A stretch of DNA of 64,000 nucleotides from Haemonchus contortus (taxonomy: Eukaryota; Nematoda; Chromadorea; Rhabditida; Trichostrongylidae): the NCBI GenBank assembly GCA_000469685.2, contig LS997567.1, positions 5,163,374 through 5,227,373 on the forward strand, read 5' to 3'. Every line of letters begins with the position of its first letter. Position 1 is the stretch's first letter. The position numbers were made by a program, and so were the translations under genes. Shown here piece by piece: positions 34,301-46,300 of the stretch. The notes under the pieces are model-generated. The model did no database searches. It was not told the origin of the DNA and saw only the letters and a program-made list of their open reading frames with translations.

Positions 34301-37300
34301 ATGCACAACCTTCAGCAGAAGAGCAGATTTGAGGTATCGGTCGGTATTGCGGAGTATTTTAGGCTCTGTTAGTAGATTGTAAAAAGTGGTACTATACCAT
34401 TTAATCAATAGTAGTAGGCACTTGTATACGGTACCAATTTTATTTGGGTAATTAGTTGTTTTTTTTGCATTTAGAAAGCGAAACCGTTTACACTTCACTG
34501 CTCTCTGCTCTTACTCGTACTCGTGTACGCCTTCGCCGGTGGTGCAATCTTCAATCGTCTTGAAGCTGAAGCACTACGACGTCATCAAGAGGATACTCGT
34601 AACGAGAAGATTCGCTGCGTTCTGAAGGTCCTCTACTGCTTATCGTGTTGTTTTCTTTAACTAGTAAGTACCCACAATCGATAGAACGGCATGATCAAAA
34701 GCCCGCTTTCGCCCATATAAAAGCTCTCCAGTGACTATTGCAGGGCAGTGAATTATCAGCAGTGACAAGTAGGCACCCAGTGAAAGACCACTGAATCACA
34801 ATGTTTACTACCCCCCTTCCACCATGCATTCCTTATCATCTCCCATGATTTTTGGTAATCATTGCTTGTACTTTTGCGCAGCAATTAATATTCGTGCTAT
34901 TTACTGGCTGTCAGTACTCGTGCCCTCTGAACGGCAATCGATAATCGTGCCACTTGGTCGCAAACGGGTACTCTCTTTGATCTTCAAAAACAAACAGGGT
35001 TACTTGAGACACCTTTTGGTTTTTGTGGAGATGATCAACACTTTTTCAGTGGGAAGGTGGGGGGAGGGGTTATAGTTGATGCGGCAATAGCTCTGACCTT
35101 ATGGCCGTCGTTTCCCTCGGTAACTATCAGTAATAAATTTTGAGGGATGGACCCTTATGGGTAATCTCCCAAAGCATCCACTAGAGCTGCTACAACGGCA
35201 AACTTGGAGATGAACTAAGAGAAAACAGCTCGAAGGAAAATTGTTGATTCTTGTGGGTAAGTTCTCCCAGTCGTTCCAACTCGACGGGAGGGAAGATGAC
35301 CATTCCATAGTGCCAAAGTTCATAGGGATTTATACTCAGCATCATTCTCCGAGCAACCCGGAAATCCGCGGAAAGCACCCAGTAGACGGGGATGAGATTA
35401 CGATTATTTCGCGCGAATTTTCCGCGCGCGACGAGCTGGCATTTGAATCACGGCCCGCGGCACCGACTCACTATCTTTCCTTATTCGGCAGACCCACTCC
35501 CCTTTGTTACTATCTGTTTACAAACACCATTGTTAGATGGCCCACACGAATTACTAGGTACTACCTCACCTAAGCAGTAAGTAAAAATAATGCCAAGCTT
35601 TTTACGAGATATTGTTTACGTGCAAAGTTTGCTGAAATTAGTTTTTTCTTCTTCTAATTCTTTTTCCAAAGGAGCCAATTAAAATTGTTGTTCAGTCTGC
35701 AAAAAAAGTGCTCCGTTCAGAAAAGGTTGAATTTGTGATTAAGAAGTGGATTTTAACTAATACTAGTATGAAAACTAACAAGTAAATTAGTGTTTTCAGC
35801 TATTCGAGGAGCTGTCTCCCGTCTCTTTCGGAGCACGGTGGCGGAACGTGACGGCGAACAGGATCGCTACTTGCTATGAGCCCGAGAGGTTCCTTTCTAC
35901 TAACTACTTTACCACAAATCAACTAAGGGACTACTCTGTAGAAAAAATGGATTTTTCCGGAAAACTGGTGTATTGATTCATTATTGATTGGTATTGGAGA
36001 GATAGGATAGATGGCAAGCGCGTACTCAAGCCTGCACTTTGGAGTAAATAACGGACGGGGTCCTATCCACTCATTTGGGGGTTTGAACAACTTTCGAGAA
36101 TCCTAGGATCTAACTGGTAGCCCTTCGAATCCCCCATCGACGGTTTCTCGGAGACAGACTTTAGGGGGTGGGGGAATTATCAAGGGCTAAGGCCACCTCC
36201 CCCGACACTATGCCTGAGCCTAGGCGTGGGTTCGGCTCAAAGCGATTCCTACTGAAACTACAAACTATCCTTATGAAATCTGGGTAATATTATTGATTAG
36301 ATGGACCTTGTGATGACGTAAATCAACTAAAACCTCTCATCGTACTACTTTACAGCTTCTTTTTTAGTTCACGTATGGCATGCTTTGGTAGTTTTTTTTT
36401 TTACTAACTGGTAAAGTTCGTGTTTATTTTTTATGTGAGGTCGGCGCCCACTGAAAATGTCCTTACAAGTTTCTTTACTTGTTTTTGCTCCAATCCTGCT
36501 GCAGAAGTGCCCTTGTCGCTACTTATTGGTCAATTTGTCATCTCTCCATCGAAGCCATAGCAGACGAGGGTTTTTGTCAGGACCTTTGTATAAATGAGCA
36601 ATGATTCGTAAAAATCACGATAACAACTGTAATTTTTCACCCTTAGCGGCTATTTTGTACTTTTCTGAGCTTCATTCAATGCATTTTTTAGACAGCCTGA
36701 CCTTACGTTTTGCCCTTTTTTCCATGAAATACATAGAAGCCAACAGATTGACACGGGGTTCGGAACATTGCATTGATCATTTTGACAAGTAAAGATTGAC
36801 TTTTGAGTTTTTGCTGGGTTCCACTATTAAGCTTTTGCCTTGTTGGAAGGTCTCAAGTTGTTGTTTATTGTTTATTCTTGATGGGAAACGGAGCAGCTTA
36901 CCAGAGCATCCTGAGGATTTTTCTTCACGCCGTTTGATTATAAAAGGATCACGTGAAGGGAGCACCCTCTGTAATAAGATTATATTGATCAAATTATTTT
37001 TGAAAGTGCATCCGAATTTGATTCCGAATTTTTAGAGCAATTTTTTTGAAATGACTTTTGTGCTTTTTTCTATTGCTGTAGCGGGCACCGACGGTGGGTT
37101 ACAGTACAACATGCTTGTGCGTCGTAAGGTCACGACGCGAATTTTTTACTCGCCGAGACGGGGAGACGGGCGTTAGGAACGATTTTGGGTAATCGATTTG
37201 CCGCACGCGGCTGTCGCGGACCACTCATTCGCCGTTATTACAGCTCTAGCGTTCTTCATACAGCTTAATCGATATGCGGTCATTATTTTATGCATAATTC

Positions 37301-40300
37301 TACTATTAGTACTTTTGTTCTTGTATTTCTTACCTGCTGCTGCATCCTGCTACATTCCTTCGCGCGCGACGCCCCTCTCACCGCGACGCGACCACTCCGT
37401 TCTTAAGGTCGAGACGCATTTTCGCGGCAAAGGCATTAACAGGCCCAGTCTGCAACAATCAATTTTATCTTGCTAGTAACCTGCTTGTCAGGAATGAAAA
37501 ATTCGAATCCCGTTTTAACCGTACACAACCCTTCTGACCTTCTGTTTATCCTTAGACATGCGCTGAAATGAGATTTAGTGATTTGTTCGCACTTCTCGTG
37601 GGAGTATCCTACGAGGGAATAGTGATTTATGGGGTGCAATATTCCTTCGGGTCTCTACTGTGAGTAATACTCAACACACGCCAGTTTCATAGATGGATCT
37701 ACCGATTCACAGAGGGGAATTGAATGTTGCCCTTCGACTGTTGACTCGTTTTTAGTGTCCACATAGCTGGCATCGAGTAAAATCGGATGCACTTACATCC
37801 AAAAAATGGATGTCCGAGGCAAAAACAAAGGCGTTATCGGCTACACAGGCACTAGAGAAAGCCATCAAGGGCAGATATTACAGCATATAGAAATCCATGC
37901 TGGTTTCCTTCATTGAAACAGAGATTTTGAAACAAATAGTGACCATCTCTCCCGAACGTCCTTTTATCAGCCTTTACCATTCATTATCATTTCCAATTGC
38001 GTGGCCTCTGACTGACTGATTTACTACTGATAGTAGAGAGCGCTTCGTTCTTATTGTAACGCAACAACAGGCTAGTACTATCGTGGGATTGCGCAAGGAA
38101 TTATAATCTTTGTATAATAGTTTAAAAACTCAAGGCAGAGGTGGTGTAGTTGCAAGTGGCGCTTTATCCCACACGCATTGCCACGGGTTCGAGTCCCTGA
38201 TCGATATCCGCCTAGGCCTACCAAGCCTTCAATCCCTCCGGGGTCCGTCAATTGGTACCAGACTCATCTGGGAGGATAAGAAAACTGGCTTGTACATCGG
38301 CTGGCCAGTCATTGCACAGGCCACATACGCATTCAATAGGCCACTACGGTTCTGAATGAAAGTCGAATGCGGGGCGTATCCCTCATACGGGATTGTTAAA
38401 CGCTACAAGGCTTTCACAAGGCTTCATTCTTCATCCTTTTATTAATATTTTGCAATTGAAATCTTTGTGGATGCATTTTCTGATATTAAATAAATAACTG
38501 GATGAGAATGTAAAAAAAGAGGACGTGAAAGCGTCCACTTGTAAAAGGGAAAGGGGGGGGGGGGGTTAGGAGACGGACAGCAGAAGCGTACTTGGCAGTC
38601 TTTGTACTTTTTAATTGATATTGTTGTGTTCCATCAACTGGTGTGGTCCCTTTCGGATACTGATAAATGACAGGCTATTACTGCTTTCAAATTTCACTTT
38701 ACACAAAGTATGACTTATTTTCAGAGATGAACGAAGTGAATGGTCATTCGTTACGGCAACCCTCTATGGCTTCGGAATTGTCACAACACTTGGTCAGATT
38801 TTGGTACATTTTTAAAACAGTACGGGTAAAACGCAAGACGCTTACCAACTAGTAATATTACCTTTACTTACGCAAAGTGGATTCACAGCGCCTTTGGTAA
38901 GCAAAACTTTGAAGTGAGTTTCGTTGAAGTCGTCGTCGTAATGAAAGGTAAATAGTAGTAAGAAGACGTCGTAATGAAAGGTAAATAGTAGTAAGAAGTA
39001 CCTGTGATGTAAGATACTTGTACACGTGTTCACGTATCGGTACTGTGTTAGTGTCGAGGCTTTTTCAGTATCAAAATCATAAATCTATCTTTTTTACCAT
39101 CAATTTTGATATTTATACGTATAGACCGTGGCTCAAGGGAAAGCCTCCGATAATGGTTAATAATGGAGATTATTTGAACCACCAAATCCTTACTTTTTAT
39201 AACTCATCATTCTAACCTCAGACTTCCCTATGCCTACCAAAAAGGATAATTGCATAAAAACCTCTATACTCCAAGCAACTTCTGGGTCCACCCTCTAGGC
39301 CACCCAGAAATACATAACAACGAAACCATTAAAAATTGAAATTCAGTAGAGCGCAGTAATTTTTATTAGTTTTTGATGGATTACAGCATATTTAACCCAT
39401 TGACAACCGCGTGGCCCGCCAGCGGGCCACACCACATCGTGCTCCCGTAGCATTTATATTATTTATCAAGTGTTTTTATAAATTTTTCATGTTTTCAAGT
39501 ATCAGCTGAGCTCACAACCTTCTAGAGAACCTTGAGGCATCGTGGTCCAGGAATCGTTCACTTCCAACAACAGCAATAAGAGAAAACAAAAGCCCATGTA
39601 AGGACAATATTGAAAAGCGCGGGCGCCTATGGGTTAATCATTACCAGAAATCGTTTCGGGGAATTTTTACGAGCTTTGCATTTGGAAATGCTAATGACGA
39701 CAGTCTTCTTAAAATATTTGATTTTTGAAGTTGCTCAACGAACGCAAAATTCACATGGACTACTCCGAAAAAAAAACACCTTTACAATTGCAAAATCAAA
39801 AGATTCCCTAAGACCACGCTGTATGTAAATTCATTTAGGCCCATGTAATGTTTTGAGGAGAAGAATTGAAAGAAAGTGGAAATTTAGATGAATGAAACAA
39901 AAAATACAACTGCAGTCCACATGTGGACTGCATGGTCGTCAATGGGTTAACATATTCACGACAATCGTGTACTGGGGAAAAACGTTCGCGAAGAACCAGC
40001 GACCAGAACCAAAGAAAGAACTCTTTCCACCAGCGACGGCAGCTTTTGAAGGGACTACATGGTCTATAGTGGTCTTTTTTTTTTTGAAGCTTTGCATCTT
40101 GTCGATAGCAGTGGAGATGTTAATGGCGACACTGCCTTCTCAAATCAACTCATTTTTGACATTTTCCATAGACATTGTCAGCTGTAGTATCGATTCTAAA
40201 ATTTCAAAAATTAAAGATTTTCTGGTACCGTTCAGTAGATAGTTTTACTTAGTTCTAATTCAAAAGCCAGTTCACGATAAATTTAAGGTGCCCGTTCTTA

Positions 40301-43300
40301 TTCGAAAAGCGGGAGTGTAGGTTGGGAATAGTTCATCGGTCGAGAAGGAAGCGCGATATTTCGTAAAAAAATTGCTCCTCAAAAGTAGGAAAATAGAGGT
40401 TGGACGAGATTACCATGACGGGAATAACATGGAAGTGGTAGTTGGACGAGTTTTCAGTTGTTACAATTGCACAAAGAGCCGACTACATCAAGCCAGAACT
40501 GTACAGAACTGCTTTTTACTGTCGCTATGAGTTATGACAAAGTTGTTTGAACTTTCTACATGGGCTCCGTTGTGATCGGTGCAGCCTCTACAGTGATGGT
40601 AATACTCGTCCGAGTATACACACGGTACAATTTTTGAGTTTTTATAATTCCCTAACTGGGCCATTTCTGACCTGTTGGTATGGTATGGTATACGAGGGGA
40701 CCTCGAATTTATCCTATGGGGAAATCCCGGACACCGTTTCTATCGTGAACTGTGCCTTTATTGATTTGCAAAAAAGTGGCAGGAAAAGGAGTTATAGCTG
40801 ATTCAAAATTCAGTTCAACAACCGTAGTCCACATGTGGACTACACCAATGTGTTAAGCAACTTTACTAGGAAGTTTGTTAGATCACCTAACTACGCTGTA
40901 CCATTTCTAAGTACGATATTTTACTAGTTAGAACTCAGAACTAAGTCTTGATAGTGCTTCTAGATAATTCTAACAATTTTCTTTTGAGGTTACAATCGGA
41001 TTGCTCCGATTACATATGCAGGCCGACTATTCTGTATTGTCTACGGTATCTGTGGTATTCCGATTACGATGATTATCATAGCCAACGTCGGCCAATATCT
41101 CAATAATTTTGCCAGCAATTCGAGAAGAAAGGTGGGTTCAGCACTTGCTCGCTTCCTCAACAATGGATAATCATCGGAGAAAAATTAAAATGAGGATAAA
41201 GCCTTGGGACGTTGAGCATTCCCCTCTGTGTGGTGCGCCCCGCATTTGATTGGCATTCAAAATTGCGGTGGTGTATTGACTGCGTATGGGGCCTATACAA
41301 TGACTTACGGTAGCCAGCCGCTATACAACTTGAAGCTTCCATCTTCCCAGACCGGTCTGCTGCTAATCACCCCCACCCCACGATCCGGGATTCAAACCCG
41401 TGGCCATGTGTGTGCCACTGCGCCACTTGCCACTGCACCACCTCCGCCTTTAAAGTGAAATTATTTGCAGAACTTCATTGCACCTTACCGTATTGTCCAC
41501 TACTGGTACCTGAAAAAAGCAAACCCTTCAGCATACGCTGTACAGTAGCTTTCCACGGAGTCCTGCTTACTGCAAACTTACTTTTCCACTGTTACATGAA
41601 TGCATATTGATCGAATGCAAAAATGCAAGATATTCAGCCTCGGTGAATGTGGTGACATCAGTCGGAGGGATTCAACTTAAGCGTAAGATAGCCTAAGTCG
41701 GCCTAACCTCCCCATTACCACCCTCTGGATATCAGAGGGTGATTGGAGACTAATTCAGGCTCATTCAGGGCCCGAACCATGCTATACTTGCTCTACAGCT
41801 GTAATCCGCTACTATGTTTGATATACTTCTTTTTGGTACGAGTTTTCAGACTTACACGTATTTTTGGTCCGAGTTTCCAGGCTTACTCGTACCAGTATAG
41901 TGGACAATACGACAAAGCGCCATTGTTTTCGCTCAACAATTATTCTTCGATGATTGCACGTCGTTAAAGAAGTTTTTCAGCAATCTAATCAGCCCCACGC
42001 ATGCAGCGATGATACGATTTCGCTTTGTGAAGAATGAAAAGCTACGGGTCAATCCCTCCTGGATATTCTTTGGGCATATCTAAGCCCATGTTGGTCCCAC
42101 ATAGTGCATGAGCTGCCCAGCCTCGTCTAATCCAGTGATATGTGCCCGAAATGGGAGAAGGAAATCAAGCACGATTGAAACTAAATTCAATCTCGACAGC
42201 TTTCCCATTCAGAGCTAATATGAAGACATAAGCGCAAAATGCTCGGCCCAGATCGATCCCTTCCAGGTTTCTGGATTTTTTGCCCGTCAAGGCGTTCACC
42301 CAGGTGTCCCTCCAAAATTTTCCCACGCTCCATGAAAATGAATGATGAGAGTCATTGCCGTGGAACCTAAAACAAATACTCTTCATCATTCATTGTGGTA
42401 TGTTCAAGTTCCCTTCGAAGGGAACCCGTTTCCCAAACCCCATTCTCACTCCTCACTCCTCTCTTCGTCCATGTCCCCTACCGAGGGATATCGGGTGAAA
42501 GGGTACAGTCTTTGAACGTTAATAAATCCCTTCTGAGGGTTGCGCCCCGCATTCGACTTCCATTCAGAATCGAAGAGGCGTATTGAATGTGTATGTGGTC
42601 TATACAATGATTTGCTGTGACCAGCTGATGTACAAGTCAGTACTTTTATCCTCCCAAACGAATCTGGTACTAGTGAATCGACCCAGGTGAGATGGAAGGT
42701 TTGGTTGGCCTAGGCGGATTTCTGGGATTCGAACACGTGACCATACGTGTGGGATGGTGCTACCGAGGGGTAATTATACAAATACAATTCTCTGAAGCTT
42801 ATTCTGCAATATAGGCTCAACTCTTCGAAGTACTACACAACAAGGCCTTTGCTTGTGCAAATGAAAACCCGATTCCGCAATTCAACGATCCTGAATGGAA
42901 TTTGAACGCGCAGCTTACTGGCGACAAATCATTCTGTTCCTGAATCCCCTCTTTTTTTCCTTTCTAGCCATTTCATCCCTTTGCCATATCAAAAACGTCT
43001 TTTCATAGCTTCATGGGTGGGCCATATTTCGTCCCTTGATAGCAATAAATGAAGGGCCCCTAGATTTACCGGGACTTTGACGTGAACACTTGAAGGAAAG
43101 CACTGTGACTTATGCCTTTTCTTAGTTTCTGAACAGACCGACCATGTAATCGGCATTGTGGGGGACCATGTGTCATTAGCGCGTCTATTCAAACTGCAAA
43201 ACGGGAGCTGACTCAGGGGACAGAACCACCTGGGAAATATCAAAGTCCTAACTGGTAATCACATCTGACTCACCTGCGTCAAGGCAATACGTCCAGGCAT

Positions 43301-46300
43301 CCTCAGAACGGTATTTTGTGAATTAGAGTTCAATTCTCGGATAATTAAGAGTCAGGTGTGTCTTGGGGAAATGAAGAACAAAGCTCACGACTTTTACAGT
43401 CACCTCAAAGAATACGCCACGCATTTGAATTCCGTTTAGCATTGTAAAGGCATTCAAACATTTTCACCCTTGGCATGACGTTGCGCATGGACCACCTACA
43501 AATGTTTTGCTACTACATCTTGATACAGCTTCTTGAAAAATTACTTTCAGCTCGAAGCATATCGAACCCAACGACGGATGTCACGTGCCTCGTTATCTGG
43601 AAAGGAGTACAAGGTAGAGTTTTCGAAGTAGTTTTTACAATTTCTGTTTAGATCCTTCTACATATTCATAGAGGGCGCATTTTAAAGGCACAGTTCACGA
43701 TAAGAATGGTTCCTGAGATTCCCCCACAGGATGAATTTGAGGCCTCCGCGTATGCCATATCTGGCACTATCAGGTCGGAAAACGGCCAAAATAGGTAGTT
43801 GTAAAGGCTTAAATATTGGCCCGTGTGTATCCTCGGACGAGTTTCACCGGCATCGTAGAGGCTGCACCGATCACAAGGGGTCCCATGGAGGAAGTTCAAA
43901 CAACTCGTCATGGCCCATAACGACAGTGAAAGGCAGTTCTGTACAGTTCTGGCTTGATGTAGTCAGCTCTTTACGCAAGTGCAATAACTGAAATCTCGTC
44001 CGAATACGCCTTCCATGTTATTTCCATCATGGCAATCTCGTCCAACTACTTTTATGGAGCCATATTTTTCTCGGAATCAGCGGCTTCTCTCGCTTTCTTC
44101 ACTACCGATGAACTATTCCCAATCTATACCTCCGCTTTTCGAATAAAAACGGGTACCTCAAAACTATCGTGAACTGTGCCTTTAATGCCTTCAGAGTGCT
44201 CGAAATTATAGCTTTTTGACTCAACGAATGAGAGGAGGTTGAGAAGCAAAGCTGAAGAACAAGTTTACGATTACTTCTTATCAACTCTTTCTTCTCGGTC
44301 TCTACCTGAACGAATTCTCTTTTACAGGAGTCTTCTATCCAAGTGACATCGCTAGCTCTGCTGATAGCCTTTTTAATTTATGTAGCCATGGGAGCTCTTT
44401 TATTGCCAGCATTGAATGGACAGGTAAATGCGCTCTTTTCAATAAGTATTTCTGTGAATTCTATGGACTTATTTGTTCCCTCAATAAAAAGTTCTCAATG
44501 GGCGGCACCGCTTAGGCATGTCGTTGTGCCGAAAGTTGTCATCCAAACTTGTAAATAAGCACTGTATTAAAACAGGTTTTGTAGGTGTCTCTTGAATGAG
44601 ATATTATCTAGCCTAGGTTCTATGACTAACTTACGGGTTCTGAGGTCGTGCTATGCCTCTATAACGTGCTGTCACTGGCGACCACCAAGTGGGGACGACC
44701 ACCAAGTGGGGCCACTTTCTGACAGTGAGGTGGAAGTAGTTAAGTGGTGATAAAGTGTTCAAAGGTGGAATGATAGAGACGAGAAGCACGTTATAGCTTG
44801 TATATCAATGGTGGGTCACCGAAATGCTCTCACCAAATGAATGACTCCGACTTTGAAATTATTAACTTATATAATAGCATAATTTGAAAAATGGTATAGT
44901 CTCAAGCGGCGCACTGTCACATGTATTAGGTTGATGCATAATTATTGCGGATTTTTTCGCAGCTTTTTTTTCTCTCAATAGAATTTGAATATTGAGTTCG
45001 GGTTTTCTCTAGAAATGATCTACTTGATTTCCTCTACAAGAATATACGCGAAAAACCATCCGCATATTCGCGGAATCAGACTTAACTACTTCGAGAAAGA
45101 TCGGAAGGTGGCACAGTCATTCCGCGATCTCAGTAACTTTTCGGCGATCGTTCATTAGGTGATCTAGTGAAGGTACACATGTGTTCCTGGCGGTCAAACA
45201 CTTTTATTTTGATATATTCTATTTCCCCTGCATTTTACCTGCCTCTACATATTAGGTTTATGCATAATTATTACGGATTTTTTCCAGCAAATTTTACTTA
45301 AAGAAACTATAGAAATACCACGCAAAGACATATTCAAATGATTACTCCGGAACTTATTCACCATCTACGTCAAGCACTGCTTCCCATTGATTAGTTAGTC
45401 GGATCCCAAAAGCGAAGAAGTTTTGATCCTTACGGGCGATCCACGGCGTAACATCGGCCATCAAGTCATCCAAATTGACTTTACTTCTATTCTCTAGCCA
45501 TTTTTCGATGAACGGTTGATGAGATAATCCATAAAAGTTCCTGCTGGTGAACATGGCAGATTTAGGTGCAGATCCCATCTCTTAGTTGGCTTTCGCCCCC
45601 AAGGATCAAAACTTCTTCGCCTTTGGGATCCGACTAACTAATCAATCGATCGCTGAAAAGTTACTGGGATCGCGGACTGACTGTGCCACCTTCCAATCTT
45701 TCTCGAAGTAGTTAAGCCTAATTCCGCGGATATGCGGATGGTTTTTTGAATATATATTTTTCTAGAGGAAATCAAGTAGATCATTCCTAGCAAAAATCCG
45801 AACTCCATATTCGAATTCTATCAAGAGAAAAGGAGCCGCGAAGAAATCCGCAATAATTATGTATCAACCTAATACATACGGCCCAGGATCGGTTCCCCGC
45901 ACGACGTCAACCCAATCCATTTAAGCCCTTCTTCTCTACAGGGTCGCTTATTGGTGGTACACTCGTGTGGGATAATTAAAACCCGATTTTACATCGGCTG
46001 ACCATCGCAAGTATAAGCCAAATACGAATTTAAAACGCCTCAACGATTTTGAATGGAAGCTGAAGTTGGGGGCGCATCCCAGAAAAAGGATTGACTGACG
46101 TCAAGATCTTTATCTTCTTTATTTTACAAATTCAGCCGGCTGGGTTCAATGGGGACTGCATTTTTCATATAGATGTAAAAAAAACTTTGCTAAGAAAAGA
46201 TTTTGCAGATAGATTTTTTCAACGGGCTATATTTCAACTTCTTGTGCCTTACTGCAATCGACTTTGGACAATTAGTTCCAACAAGGTAAATATCAGTTTA

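Larger units (their letters stand above)
38725..41131 (+). other. First pore and TM2 of the K2P channel
   Basis: Exon 38725-38792 encodes ERSEWSFVTATLYGFGIVTT and ends one base into the filter glycine. Exon 40989-41131 completes it as GYNRIAPITYAGR and continues through TM2 (IPITMIIIANVGQYL). The filter is split by an intron of about 2.2 kb that holds a piggyBac-type MITE and another MITE. Confidence 0.88.

Noticed and set aside
38142..38200. Possible tRNA gene with A and B boxes
   Set aside because: The internal promoter boxes are present, but no cloverleaf with paired acceptor stem follows; the segment is the head of a repeated SINE.
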